A stretch of DNA of 64,000 nucleotides. Source: AP-15 sp963703665 (GTDB lineage: Bacteria; Pseudomonadota; Alphaproteobacteria; ATCC43930; CGMCC-115725). Positions within the stretch are counted from its first letter, which is position 1, and each line of letters starts with the position of its first letter. The position numbers were made by a program, and so were the translations under genes. The notes beneath the pieces are model-generated. The model had not been told where the DNA came from. It searched no databases and was given only the letters and a program-made list of their open reading frames with translations. The stretch lies in NCBI GenBank assembly GCA_963703665.1, contig CAVPFB010000005.1:343680-407679 (forward strand), given 5' to 3'. Of the stretch, positions 18,397 through 27,639 are shown piece after piece.

Positions 18397-20043
18397 ATGA
18401 TGACCAACACCCTACTCACCCTGCACGACCCGGAATTGGCGCGGCGGTATTATGCCGAGGGGTTGTGGCGGCAGGATACGCTCTACAGCCTGCTGTGTGG
18501 GCATGCCGAGCGGCGGCCGGAGGCGTTTGCGGTGCGCGACGGGCGGCAGCGGCTGACCTGGCGCGAATTGCGGGTGTTGGTGGATAGGGTCGCGGCCGAG
18601 TTGCACGCCGCGGGGTTGAAGCGCGGCGAGCGGGTTGCGGTGTGGCTGCCGAACCGGGTCGAGGCGGTCGCGATCTTCCTTGCCTGCTCGCGCCAGGGCT
18701 ATGTCTGCAACCCCTCGCTGCACCGCAACTATCGGGTCGGCGAGATCGTCGAATTGTTGGCGCGGATTCGTGCCGCGGCGTTGTTCGCCGAACCCGGCTA
18801 CGGCGCCGACGCCCGCACTGCCGACATCTTCGCTGCCGCCGCCTCGCTGCCATCGCTACGGCGGATCTATACTCTCGGCGACGGGCCGAGCAATGCTGCG
18901 CCTTTCCCGACCGAGACCGCGCCCCTGCCGCCGGCCGACACCGACCCCGACAAGATCGTCTATCTCGCCTTCACGTCGGGCACGACCGGCACGCCAAAGG
19001 GCGTCATGCATTCCGACAACACGCTCCTGGCGAATGGCAGGGCGATGGTCGCCGATTGGGGGCACGACGAGCGCTCGGTTCTCCTGAGCCTGAGCCCGAT
19101 GAGCCATCACATCGGCGCCGTCGCGATCGAGCAGATGCTGGCGGCCGGGCTCGAGCTCGTGGTCAACGCGCCGCCCGCTGGCCTGACCCCGCTCGATTGG
19201 ATCATCGAGACCGGCGCCAGCTATGTGATGGGGGTGCCGACCCATGCGATGGACATCCTCGCCGAAATGCGCCGGCGGCAGCTCGACAGTCTCGGCAGGG
19301 TCAGAGTGTTTTATATGGCCGGCTCGCCGATCCCGCGCGAGACCGCGCGGGCGTTTCTCGACAGAAGTGTCTTGCCGCAGAACGTCTATGGCATGACCGA
19401 GAACGGCTCGCACCAATACACGCTGCCCGGCGACGACCCGCAGACCATCATCGAGACCTGCGGGCGTGCCTGCGCCGCTTACGGGATCCGCATCTGGGAC
19501 CAGGACAACCCCGACATCGAGGCGCCGCCGGGTGCGGTCGGCGAGATCGGCGGCCGAGGCGCCTGCCTGACCCTCGGCTATTTCGACGACCAGAAGGCGA
19601 CCGAGGACTCGTTCAACCGGGTGGGCTGGTTCATGAGCGGCGATCTGGGCCGGCTCGACGACAAAGGCTGCCTTGAAATCGTCGGCCGCAAAAAGGATCT
19701 GATCATCTGCGGCGGACGCAATATCCATCCCGCCCCAATCGAGGACCTGGCGATGCGGCACCAGGCAATCGCCCGCTGCGCCGCCTTTGCAGTCGCGGAC
19801 CCGCGGCTCGGCGAAAAGGTCTGCCTCGCGGTCATCCTGCACGAAGGCGAGCGCCTCGAGCCGGACGCGCTGTTGGCGCATCTCGACCGCGCCGGCCTGT
19901 CGCGTTTCGATATGCCGGAATATTTCCTGACGATGGACGAGTTTCCGCTGACGGCCAGCGGCAAGACCCTGAAGCGCGAGCTGGTCGAATGGGCAAGGGT
20001 GGGCCATATCGCGCCGGTTCCGGTCCGCTGGAGCGGGTCATGA
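18397..20043 (+). CDS. Acyl-CoA ligase (AMP-forming), cyclohexanecarboxylate-CoA-ligase-like
   Basis: 548 residues of the ANL superfamily. P-loop-like motif FTSGTTGTPKGVMHS at about 205, A5 motif NVYGMTENG at about 345, YFDDQKATEDSF and MSGDLGRLDDKG at about 410, GRKKDLIICGGRNIHP (hinge) at about 430, and the catalytic lysine in TASGKTLKRELV near the C-terminus. It activates a carboxylic acid to its CoA thioester via an adenylate. The following gene overlaps it by four bases (ATGA), so they are translationally coupled. ATG ATG at 18397/18400 are both possible starts. Confidence 0.88.
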   Translation: MMTNTLLTLHDPELARRYYAEGLWRQDTLYSLLCGHAERRPEAFAVRDGRQRLTWRELRVLVDRVAAELHAAGLKRGERVAVWLPNRVEAVAIFLACSRQGYVCNPSLHRNYRVGEIVELLARIRAAALFAEPGYGADARTADIFAAAASLPSLRRIYTLGDGPSNAAPFPTETAPLPPADTDPDKIVYLAFTSGTTGTPKGVMHSDNTLLANGRAMVADWGHDERSVLLSLSPMSHHIGAVAIEQMLAAGLELVVNAPPAGLTPLDWIIETGASYVMGVPTHAMDILAEMRRRQLDSLGRVRVFYMAGSPIPRETARAFLDRSVLPQNVYGMTENGSHQYTLPGDDPQTIIETCGRACAAYGIRIWDQDNPDIEAPPGAVGEIGGRGACLTLGYFDDQKATEDSFNRVGWFMSGDLGRLDDKGCLEIVGRKKDLIICGGRNIHPAPIEDLAMRHQAIARCAAFAVADPRLGEKVCLAVILHEGERLEPDALLAHLDRAGLSRFDMPEYFLTMDEFPLTASGKTLKRELVEWARVGHIAPVPVRWSGS

Positions 20044-20807
20044 CAATCCAGTTAACTCGGGTCGACGAGCTCGCGCTGCTGACCCTTGACCGCCCCGAGG
20101 CGCTGAACGCGCTGAGCTTTGCGCTGTTGCGCGATCTGGCCGCGGCGCTCGATCAAATCGGTGCCAGCGACGCCCGCGTGCTGCTGGTCACCGGGGCCGG
20201 CGACCGGGCGTTTTGCGCCGGCGCCGACATCGCCGAGCTGATCGGCCGCGCGCGCGAGGCCGCGCGCGCCGGCGCCGCCTTTGGTCAAGCGACCCTGGCC
20301 AAGCTCGACACCCTGCCGATCCCGTCGATCGCGCTGGTCAACGGCTACGCCTTTGGCGGCGGGCTCGAGCTGGCGCTGGCCTGCACCTTTCGTATCGCCT
20401 CGCCGGGCGCCAGGCTCGGCCTGCCCGAGATCAAGCTCGGCCTCATTCCCGGCTATGGCGGGACCCAACGGCTGCCGCGGCTGGTCGGCGAAGCGCGCGC
20501 GCTCGAGATGATCCTGACCGGCCGCGCCGTCGCCGCCGAGGAGGCATTGTCGATCGGCCTGGTCAACCGCATCGCCGAGGGCGACCTGGTCGAAGCCGGC
20601 CTGAGCTTCGCGCGCGAAATGACCGGCTACAGCCTCTGCGCCCTCGCCCCCGCCCGCGACGCGGTGCATCGCGGGCTCCAGACCAGCTTGCCGCAGGGCC
20701 TTGCGATCGAAGCCGAGCTCAACGCCGCTGTTTTCCAGACCGCCGACGCCACCGAGGGCATGACCGCCTTTCTCGACAAGCGCAAACCGGTATTTCGCGA
20801 CCGGTGA
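20040..20807 (+). CDS. Enoyl-CoA hydratase/isomerase
   Basis: 255 residues, standard crotonase: LVTGAGDRAFCAGADIAEL (oxyanion hole) at about 55, VNGYAFGGGLELALACTFRIA at about 110 with the first catalytic Glu side, and PEIKLGLIPGYGGTQRLPRLVG at about 140 with the second catalytic Glu region. Catalyses hydration of 2-enoyl-CoA in beta-oxidation-type pathways. The start ATG overlaps the stop of the ligase. Convergent with the downstream toxin-antitoxin pair. Confidence 0.9.
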   Translation: MTIQLTRVDELALLTLDRPEALNALSFALLRDLAAALDQIGASDARVLLVTGAGDRAFCAGADIAELIGRAREAARAGAAFGQATLAKLDTLPIPSIALVNGYAFGGGLELALACTFRIASPGARLGLPEIKLGLIPGYGGTQRLPRLVGEARALEMILTGRAVAAEEALSIGLVNRIAEGDLVEAGLSFAREMTGYSLCALAPARDAVHRGLQTSLPQGLAIEAELNAAVFQTADATEGMTAFLDKRKPVFRDR

Positions 20808-20815
20808 CCGGAGCC

Positions 20816-21228
20816 TCACCCTCCAAGCAAAGAAATCCCAAGAGTGCTCGCCGCCTTGCGCATTCGCCGTCGAGCGAGGCGCGCGGGAGCAGGCGGCGGT
20901 GCGCGAGCTCCAGATAGGCGGCATCATAGAGGGTGAGGCGAAAGCGCTCGGCAAACCGAAGCGTGGCGATCCACGCCAGGGCATCGGTATCGGGATCGAT
21001 CGCGATGTCGAGCAGTGCCAGATCGCCGAGGGCGGCATCACGGAAGTCGCTGTCGATACGCCGGCGGCGGACCGCAACGGTCAGGCTGTTCGCGATTTCG
21101 AGGCGCCAGAGCGCCGGCACTGAAGCACCCTTGTCGGCGACGACACCGAACAGGTGCCGCACCGCTGGCGTGGTCTCGTCGCCATAAATCCAGGCGCGCG
21201 TCGCCGAGCTGTCGAGCACCGGCTTCAC
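20816..21228 (-). pseudogene. PIN-domain (VapC-like) toxin, frameshifted near its C-terminus
   Basis: GTG at 21228 overlaps the antitoxin stop. The PIN residues are seen: Asp in VLDSSA, Glu in WRLEIANS, Asp in LTLYDAAYLEL, Asp in ASLDGE. After SLDGE the expected C-terminus (LRKAASTLGISLLGG, stop at 20816) lies in the next frame; a C is missing near 20866 (GAATGCGC instead of GAACTGCGC). Without the correction the frame runs on into the neighbouring gene. Expected toxin length is about 137 residues. Its ribonuclease target is not visible. Confidence 0.75.
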
Positions 21229-21476
21229 CGTCGGCCCTCGTTGCGATAGGCTTTCCACTCGCTCCAGTCGAACGGGCCGAGCTTCAGCTGTTCGGCGCGC
21301 TCGCGGATGCGCTTTAGCGCCGCGTGCGCCTGGTCGCGGTTGACGGCCCCCTTGGCCGGCACCAGCCGGGCGACCGGCTTGCCGTGCCTGGTGATGACCA
21401 CTTCCTCGCCGCGTTCGGCCAGGTCGAGCAACTGTCCGAGCTTGTTCTTCGCCTCGAAGGCGCCCACTTCTTTCAC
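21225..21476 (-). CDS. Phd/YefM-family antitoxin (second pair)
   Basis: 83 residues: FEAKNKLGQLLDLAERGEE, VVITRHGKPVARLVP (the DNA-binding half), then a helical C-terminus (KRIRERAEQLKLGPFDWSEWK) that would wrap the toxin. Overlaps the toxin gene by GTGA. It is not a copy of the antitoxin at 5923; only the family pattern is shared. Confidence 0.9.
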   Translation of the reverse strand: MKEVGAFEAKNKLGQLLDLAERGEEVVITRHGKPVARLVPAKGAVNRDQAHAALKRIRERAEQLKLGPFDWSEWKAYRNEGRR

Positions 21477-21580
21477 CGCGATGACCCCTTGTCTAGTTCA
21501 AGTAGCTTAGGCCCAGAGCAGCCGCGGCATCGAGGTTTCGACAAGTGCAAATCGGCGTTTGGCGACCGGTTGAGGCCGGA

Positions 21581-22180
21581 TCAGAACCCGCGCCGGGGTT
21601 TGAGGCGCCGGTAGGCATCGGCGTCGTCGACGTCTTCGAGGGTTTCGAGAAAGCCGATTGCGGTCCGGCGCGGCAGGCCGGCGAGGGTGTCGGCGAGTGC
21701 GTGCGGGCCCGACCATCGCACCCGCGCGAACAGCGGCGGCAGATGCCGAGGGCGCCGGGCGCCGACCAGCCAGAAGCCGCCATCCGCGGCGGGGCCGAAG
21801 ACCAGATCGCGGCTGCCGAGCAGGCCGAAGGCGGCGGCGACATGGCCGGCGGCGAGCGCGGGAATATCGCTGCCGACCAGCACCGCCGGGCCGCGCGGCG
21901 CGCCGGCGAGCGCCCGACTTATTCGCCGGCCGAGATCGCCATCGCCTTGGCCCGATACCTTGGCGGCACCGCGCCAATGCCGGGCGTGGCGGCAGGCCCG
22001 GTCCGGGGTGACCGCGATCCGCACCTCCCAGCGCCGGTCGCCCGCCAAGCGGCGCAGCAGCAGCGCGATCATCAGCCGCTCGAACCGCACCGCCGCGAGG
22101 TCGCCGATGTCCTTCGCCAACCGGCGCTTGCCATGCCCGAGTTCCGGGGCGCGCACGAACAAAATCAAATGGCGGCGCAT
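21581..22180 (-). CDS. DUF2064/TIGR04282 glycosyltransferase-like protein
   Basis: 199 residues. Typical blocks: LILFVRAPELGHGKRRLAKDIG at the N-terminus (nucleotide-sugar P-loop-like site), GDLGRRI, PAVLVGSDIPALAA with the DxD-like centre, and LVFGPAADGGFWLVG. This family is found beside arsenosugar genes and in other sugar pathways; activity is not proven in most members. The start ATG overlaps the preceding stop (TAATG), so the two genes are coupled. Confidence 0.85.
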   Translation of the reverse strand: MRRHLILFVRAPELGHGKRRLAKDIGDLAAVRFERLMIALLLRRLAGDRRWEVRIAVTPDRACRHARHWRGAAKVSGQGDGDLGRRISRALAGAPRGPAVLVGSDIPALAAGHVAAAFGLLGSRDLVFGPAADGGFWLVGARRPRHLPPLFARVRWSGPHALADTLAGLPRRTAIGFLETLEDVDDADAYRRLKPRRGF

Positions 22181-22875
22181 TATCTGTAGAGCGCCACAAT
22201 CCGCTCGGGGGGCAGGCCGGCGAAGTACAGCGAAAGGCACAGAAGGTTGCGTAATGGCCGTCGCCAATAGCCGTCGCGGCGGTAGCGGCGCGCCGAGGCG
22301 AGGCAGCCGGCGCCGATGCGCGCGAGCCGATGGCGGCCGAGCCGGCGCGCGAGATCGACATCCTCCATCAGCGGCAACGGGGCAAAACCGCCGACCGCAT
22401 CGTAGAGGGTGCGGCTGATCAGCAGACCCTGATCGCCGTAGGGCAGTGCCAGGAACCGGCAGCGCCAGGCGACGATCCGCTCCAGCCGCCGCGCCGCCGG
22501 GGCCGGGTCGTCGAATGCCAAATCGAAATAGCCGGCGCATCCCGCCGCTTGCGGCGTCGCGATGAAGGCGGCGACCGCCGCGGTCCAGCCCGGCATCGGA
22601 GCGCAGTCGGCATGCAGGAACAACAGCCAATCGCTCGATGCCGCAGCCGCCCCGGCGGCAAGCTGGGTGCCGCGCCCGCGTCCGGCGGCGACGACCCGCA
22701 TGCCGGCTTGCTCGGCGACGGCGGTGGTTTCGTCGACCGAACCGCCATCGGCGACGACGATCTCGGTGATCAGCGGCGCGGAGCGCAGCGCGGCCCGGAC
22801 CTGCGGCAGCGTCTCGGCGGCGTTCAAGGTCGGAATCACCACCGAAAGCGAAGATAGTTCTTGAATTGTTCCCAC
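22180..22875 (-). CDS. TIGR04283-type family 2 glycosyltransferase
   Basis: About 231 residues from a GTG at 22875. GT2 signatures: SVVIPTLNAAETLPQVRAAL (nucleotide-binding start), EIVVADGGSVDETTAVA, and LFLHADCAPMPGW with the DxD-like metal site, then PYGDQGLLISRTLYDAVGGF and PLMEDVDLARRL. TIGR04283 members are annotated as arsenosugar-synthesis glycosyltransferases because of their usual neighbours, but no arsenic gene is seen here. The start is uncertain: only nine bases separate it from the divergent radical SAM gene and no clear ribosome site is present. Confidence 0.8.
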   Translation of the reverse strand: MGTIQELSSLSVVIPTLNAAETLPQVRAALRSAPLITEIVVADGGSVDETTAVAEQAGMRVVAAGRGRGTQLAAGAAAASSDWLLFLHADCAPMPGWTAAVAAFIATPQAAGCAGYFDLAFDDPAPAARRLERIVAWRCRFLALPYGDQGLLISRTLYDAVGGFAPLPLMEDVDLARRLGRHRLARIGAGCLASARRYRRDGYWRRPLRNLLCLSLYFAGLPPERIVALYR

Positions 22876-22884
22876 GTTCGGAGC

Positions 22885-23997
22885 ATGCTCGGCGGCATGG
22901 ATATGTCGGGCACGACAGGGCCGCGCAAGGGGCGCGGTGCGGCGAGCAACGACAGCGGCCGCTTCGAAGCTGAGAAGCGGGTGGCCTTCGACGACGGCTG
23001 GGCCACGGGCGACGGCTGGGCCGCTGGCGACGGAGAGCCGCTGCCGCTGACCACGACGCTCTCCGTCGACGCGACGCGCACGATCATCGCCCGCAACAAC
23101 TCGCCGGATATCGGTTTCGACCGCTCGATCAATCCCTATCGCGGCTGCGAGCATGGCTGCATCTATTGCTACGCGCGGCCGAGCCACGCCTATCTCGGCC
23201 TGTCGCCCGGCCTCGATTTCGAAAGCCGGCTGTTCTACAAGCCGCAGGCGGCGGCCCTGCTCGCGGCCGAGCTGTGCAAAAAGGACTATGTCTGCCGGCC
23301 GATCGCGCTCGGCAGCAACACCGACCCGTACCAGCCGGTCGAGCGCCGGCTCGGGATTACCCGTTCGATCCTCGAAAAGCTGCGCGATTTTCGCCACCCG
23401 GTCACGATCGTCACCAAGGGGGCGCTGATCCGGCGCGACCTCGACATCCTCGCCGAGATGGCCAGGGACCGGCTGGCGATCGTCACGATCTCGGTGACCA
23501 CATTGGATCGCGCGCTGGCGCGAGTCATGGAGCCGCGGGCGGCGACCCCCGATCGCCGGCTCGAAACCATCGCGGCACTGGCCGCCGCCGGCATCCCGAC
23601 CGGCGTGTTGGCCGCGCCGATGATCCCGGCGCTCAACGACAGCGAGATGGAGCAGATCCTCGAACAGGCGCACAACGCCGGCGCCGTCTCGGCCGGCTAT
23701 ACCCTGCTGCGCCTGCCGCTCGAGCTGAAAGCGCTGTTTCGCGAATGGCTCGGGGCGCATTTCCCGGACAAGGCGGCGCACGTGCTCTCGCTGGTCACCC
23801 AGACCCATGGCGGCAAGCTGTATGATTCGGCCTGGTCAACGCGAATGACCGGCGCCGGCCCCTATGCCGACATGCTGCGAGTGCGCTTCGACCGCGCCTG
23901 CCGCCGCCTCGGCTTCCGCCAGCGCTCGACCGCCCCGCTCGACACGACGCAATTCCACCCGCCGCCGCGGAAAGGCGATCAGCTGAACCTGTTCTGA
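22885..23997 (+). CDS. PA0069-type radical SAM protein
   Basis: About 370 residues. The radical SAM cluster motif is CEHGCIYCYARP at about residue 80, preceded by SINPYRG. Further blocks ALGSNTDPYQPVER, TKGALIRRDLD and VTISVTTLD match the SplB-related PA0069 family. It contains [4Fe-4S] and uses S-adenosylmethionine; the substrate is unknown for this family. The first ~55 residues are low-complexity (GDGWAAGDG). Starts at 22885, 22897 or 22903 are all possible. Confidence 0.85.
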   Translation: MLGGMDMSGTTGPRKGRGAASNDSGRFEAEKRVAFDDGWATGDGWAAGDGEPLPLTTTLSVDATRTIIARNNSPDIGFDRSINPYRGCEHGCIYCYARPSHAYLGLSPGLDFESRLFYKPQAAALLAAELCKKDYVCRPIALGSNTDPYQPVERRLGITRSILEKLRDFRHPVTIVTKGALIRRDLDILAEMARDRLAIVTISVTTLDRALARVMEPRAATPDRRLETIAALAAAGIPTGVLAAPMIPALNDSEMEQILEQAHNAGAVSAGYTLLRLPLELKALFREWLGAHFPDKAAHVLSLVTQTHGGKLYDSAWSTRMTGAGPYADMLRVRFDRACRRLGFRQRSTAPLDTTQFHPPPRKGDQLNLF

Positions 23998-24399
23998 CCG
24001 GCAGCTCGCCTGGACATGGCCGCGCGGGCGCGCGGGATGGGTTGGACAAAAGAAGCTGGGCAAGAAATGCGCCGCATCGATGCCGTGCGTGGTTCGAGAC
24101 GCGCCCCGACCTCGCCGGGACGCTCCTCGCCATGACGTAAGCCTGTGATGATATTAAGGAAGATCGTCATCCTGAGGTGCTCGCGAAGCGAGGCCTCGAA
24201 GGACGTGCCGCATTCCTCCAGCCGCGTTGGCATTCTTGCCCAGCCTCGAGAGCGAAACTCATGCCACCCGCCACATCGGCTCGCGATCTTCATTCCGTAA
24301 TCGAGCTTACGCCGCAACACCGCCGTTGTTGCTTGCTCCGGTTACGGCGGCCGGCCTAGGTTCGCCTTCCACCGGTTCGGCCAGAGGGATCGCCACGCC
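23998..24399. other. 402-base intergenic region with a dispersed repeat
   Basis: No gene supported. Bases 24166-24213 (GTCATCCTGAGGTGCTCGCG... CTCGAAGGAC) match a short repeat type that is frequent in alphaproteobacterial intergenic regions: it contains CTCGCGAAGCGAG as a stem. Nothing else recognisable. Confidence 0.4.
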
Positions 24400-25368
24400 A
24401 TGATCGTCGATGTCCACGCACACTACACGCCGAAGAATTTCAGCGAGTTCATGGGCGACCGGTTTGCGTCACCGGTTCATCTGCCGGTCAAGCGCGGAAT
24501 GGCGCGCCACCCGTTCTCGGATTCCGCCGAAGACATTCAGGGGCGGTTTGAGCTGATGGATGCCGCCGGGGTTGAAAAGCAGGTGCTCTCGCCGAACCAC
24601 CCGCCCTACCTGCCGGATGAGGCGGAGTGCGTCAAAGCGGTTCAGATGCTGAACGACGGCTATGCCGACCTCGCCCACCGCTATCCGCGGCGCATCGCCT
24701 CCTACGTGATGCTGCCGTTGCCGCATATCGATGCCGCCTTGCGCGAGATGGAACGCGGCTTCGACCAGTTGGGCTGCGTCGGCGTCAACATGAACATCAT
24801 CTGCCTGAACCGCTCGGTCGCCGAGACCGAGTTCGAGCCGATCTACGCGGAGATGAACCGGCGCGGCGCCGTCCTGTTCGTCCACCCGGCCGGCACCGGC
24901 ATCTGTTCGCCGTTCATCACCGAATACGGCTTTCGCGCCGCGGTCGGGACCTCGCTCGAGGACGCGACCTTTGTCCTGCACATGATCGCCAAGCAAATCC
25001 CGCACCGCTATCCGAAGATCCGCTTCATCGTGCCGCATCTGGGCGGCCCGGTCCCGATGCTGTTGAACCGCCTCGACCAGCAAGGCCAGAGCCAGAGCGG
25101 CCACCCGAACCTCGCCGAGGCGCCGAGCCTCACCGCCAAGAGGTTCTGGTACGACACCGTGTGCTATGGCTCGAAGGCCGCCTTCGCCTGTGCGCTAGAA
25201 GCCTTTGGCGCCGATCATCTGGTGACCGGCAGCGACTACCCGGTGCTGCAGGATTACGAGGCGTACAAGGAGACCTTCGCCTACATCAGCCGGCTCGGGC
25301 TCGCCCCGGCCGACCTCGACAAGATCCTGCACCACAACGCCCACCAGCTGTTCGGCTTCGCCCACTAG
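24400..25368 (+). CDS. Amidohydrolase-2 family (ACMSD-like) protein
   Basis: 322 residues of the amidohydrolase-related fold that includes 2-amino-3-carboxymuconate-6-semialdehyde decarboxylase. Metal ligands: the HxH of DVHAHY at residue 5, His in LFVHPAGTG at about 168, His in FIVPHLGG at about 213 and Asp in TGSDYPV at about 285. The family includes non-oxidative decarboxylases and hydrolases of aromatic-type acids. The exact substrate is not given by the sequence. ATG at 24400 is the only good start. Confidence 0.85.
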   Translation: MIVDVHAHYTPKNFSEFMGDRFASPVHLPVKRGMARHPFSDSAEDIQGRFELMDAAGVEKQVLSPNHPPYLPDEAECVKAVQMLNDGYADLAHRYPRRIASYVMLPLPHIDAALREMERGFDQLGCVGVNMNIICLNRSVAETEFEPIYAEMNRRGAVLFVHPAGTGICSPFITEYGFRAAVGTSLEDATFVLHMIAKQIPHRYPKIRFIVPHLGGPVPMLLNRLDQQGQSQSGHPNLAEAPSLTAKRFWYDTVCYGSKAAFACALEAFGADHLVTGSDYPVLQDYEAYKETFAYISRLGLAPADLDKILHHNAHQLFGFAH

Positions 25369-27611
25369 CGGCGTGAGGCGAGGATCGCCGGCTGCGATCG
25401 GGCCGCCGCCGCGCGCGCCTCGGCCAGGGCCGCCTCGATGTGACGGCGCAGGTCCGCGGGGCTGAACGGCTTTTTGATCAGCGGGTGGAGCCGCCGATCA
25501 CCGACGATGCCGACGGGATCGGCATAGCCGGTGATGAAGACGATCGGCAGCAGCGGCTGCGACGTCTTGGCCAGCCGGGCGAGTTCCGGCCCGCTCATGC
25601 CGTTCATCACCACTTCGGTCAGCAGAACGTCGGTCATGCCGCTCTGACCGAGCAGCTCGAGCGCGGTTTCGCCGTCGCCCGCCTGGACCACCGAATAACC
25701 GATATCCTGCAATACCCCGGCGGTGGTGCTGCGCACCGCTTCGTCGTCATCGACAAGAAGGATGATCGCCTCGCTCGTGCTCGGCTCGCCGCTATCGTCG
25801 GTTCGGGCGATGGCAGGCGCCACCCCGGCTGCCGCGCGCGGCAAATAGACCGTGACCGCGGTCCCGCTGCCGGGCGCGCTGTCGATCTGCACGTCACCGC
25901 CCGATTGGCGAGCCGTGCCGAACACCTGCGAAAGCCCGAGCCCGGAACCGGCGCCCGGCCCTTTGGTCGTAAAAAACGGTTCGAACGCCCGCGCCTGAAC
26001 CTCCGCCGTCATGCCGACGCCGACATCGCGCACCGTCACCGCCACGTAGTCGCCCTCAGCCAGCACTTCGGCGCGCATCGGCGGCCCGTGGCGCACCGCA
26101 GCCGTCTCCACGGTAACGTCACCGCCCTTCGGCATCGCATCGCGGGCGTTGATGACCAGGTTCAGGACCACCAGCTCGAACTGCGTCGGATCGACCATGG
26201 CCGGCGTCAGACCCGGCGCCAGGCGCGTCTCGATCCGCATCCGCGGGCCGAGGGCGCTCTGCAGCAGGCCGTGCATGCCGGTGATCAGCGCGTTCACATC
26301 GACCGCCCGCGGTGACAGCGGCTGACGCCGGGCAAAGGCCAGCATGTGGCCGGTCAGCATCGCGCCGCGCTCGGCCGCGGCGCGCATCGCCGCGAGCCGC
26401 GGTGCCAATGCCGGGTCGAGCGGCGCCGCTCTGGTGATCAGGTCGATATTGCCGATCAGCACCGTCAGCAGATTGTTGAAGTCGTGCGCAACGCCGCCGG
26501 TCAGCTGGCCGATGGCTTCGATCCGCTGGGCTTGGCGCAGCGCCGCCTCGGCCCGCTCGCGCTCGGCCATCTGCTCGACCGCCTGCCGATGCGCCTCTTC
26601 GGCGCTGTCCTTGGCGGCGCGGTATTCGCCGAGCAATCGTTCGATCTGGCGCGAGCGCTGCGCCAGCAGCAGCAGCAGGCCGACTATAGCCAGCGAGGCG
26701 ACCACCGCTACCAGCGAGAATGTCAAGGTCTGGCGCCGCCAACCGGCGAGGACCCGGTTCTCGGCGACCGACACGTTGACCGCCAGCGGAAGCCCCTTCA
26801 GCGCACGGATCGCCAGCACGCGCCGGCTGCCGTCGATTGGGCTGTCCATGACCACCGTGCCGGCCATGCCGTGTGCCAGGATGTCCTTGAACGGCGGCAG
26901 ATCAGCGTAGCTCTGGCCGATGATCGCGTCGGTATGGGGGTAACGGGCGAGCACCGTCCCGTCGCGCAGGTGCAGCAGGATGGCGCCGCCGGCATCGAGC
27001 TCGACTGCGCGGTAGAAATCCTCGAAATAGGCGAGGTTGAGAAAGGCGATTGCGGCGCCCTCGAAGGCGCCGTCGGCGGCCTTGATCGGCCGCAGCATCA
27101 GCGCCGTCCATCGCCCGTCCGCGCGCCGGATCGGCTCGCTGAACAACAGCCCGGCGGTGGCGGCATGGTCGGCCTCAGCGGCGACCAGCGCCCGCACCTT
27201 GGGCGGCAGCTCGCGCGACGGCCCGGGACGCGACGAATAGAGGATGCGGCCGTCCCGATCGGTGATTGCAATCTCGTTGAGCTGATGCACGCCGGCGATG
27301 CGCTGCCGCAGCCAATCATCATAGGCATTGGTGTCGAAGGGAGGTGCCGCACGTCTGGTCTCCAAGGCTTCGATCGCGTTGCGGAGCAGGAAATCGACGC
27401 TCTCCACGGCGCGCCCGGTCTGCTCGGCGAACACCATGTCGAGGCGCGACAGCTGATACTCGGTATCGGCGAGGATCGCCGCCCGGCTGCCTTGAAGCTG
27501 GTGCGCCGTCGCCGCCACGATCAGGACGACGACAACGCCCGCCAACACCTGCAGCGGCCCGCTGACCGAGGGGAGGCGGGCGCGCCGGATGGTCGGATCG
27601 CTGTCGCTCAT
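25365..27611 (-). CDS. Hybrid sensor histidine kinase with altered receiver domain
   Basis: 748 residues. Membrane segments at about 20-42 and 310-335 flank an extracytoplasmic Cache/PDC-like sensor (NEIAITDRDGRILYSS, then ILLHLRDGTVLARYPH). The cytoplasmic part has a coiled stretch, HisKA with the phospho-histidine in GGVAHDFNNLL, and HATPase motifs NLVINARDAMP, VRDVGVGM and GSGLGLS. A C-terminal receiver follows (LLVDDDEAVR). At the position of the phospho-acceptor aspartate the codon is GAA (25614-25616, LLTEVVMNG), so Glu666 replaces Asp and the usual Pro is Asn. The receiver may therefore not be phosphorylated. The stop overlaps the end of the amidohydrolase on the other strand. Confidence 0.88.
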   Translation of the reverse strand: MSDSDPTIRRARLPSVSGPLQVLAGVVVVLIVAATAHQLQGSRAAILADTEYQLSRLDMVFAEQTGRAVESVDFLLRNAIEALETRRAAPPFDTNAYDDWLRQRIAGVHQLNEIAITDRDGRILYSSRPGPSRELPPKVRALVAAEADHAATAGLLFSEPIRRADGRWTALMLRPIKAADGAFEGAAIAFLNLAYFEDFYRAVELDAGGAILLHLRDGTVLARYPHTDAIIGQSYADLPPFKDILAHGMAGTVVMDSPIDGSRRVLAIRALKGLPLAVNVSVAENRVLAGWRRQTLTFSLVAVVASLAIVGLLLLLAQRSRQIERLLGEYRAAKDSAEEAHRQAVEQMAERERAEAALRQAQRIEAIGQLTGGVAHDFNNLLTVLIGNIDLITRAAPLDPALAPRLAAMRAAAERGAMLTGHMLAFARRQPLSPRAVDVNALITGMHGLLQSALGPRMRIETRLAPGLTPAMVDPTQFELVVLNLVINARDAMPKGGDVTVETAAVRHGPPMRAEVLAEGDYVAVTVRDVGVGMTAEVQARAFEPFFTTKGPGAGSGLGLSQVFGTARQSGGDVQIDSAPGSGTAVTVYLPRAAAGVAPAIARTDDSGEPSTSEAIILLVDDDEAVRSTTAGVLQDIGYSVVQAGDGETALELLGQSGMTDVLLTEVVMNGMSGPELARLAKTSQPLLPIVFITGYADPVGIVGDRRLHPLIKKPFSPADLRRHIEAALAEARAAAARSQPAILASRR

Positions 27612-27639
27612 CTGCGCGCCGCTCGCCGGGACCGCCGGA

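Noticed and set aside
20719..20815. Toxin reading frame continuing into the enoyl-CoA hydratase region
   Set aside because: The extension exists only because of a missing base; the real C-terminus and stop at 20816 are visible in the next frame.
21507..22361. Long Arg/Ala-rich minus-strand frame over the DUF2064 gene
   Set aside because: Composition is a shadow of GC-rich coding in another frame; no motif.
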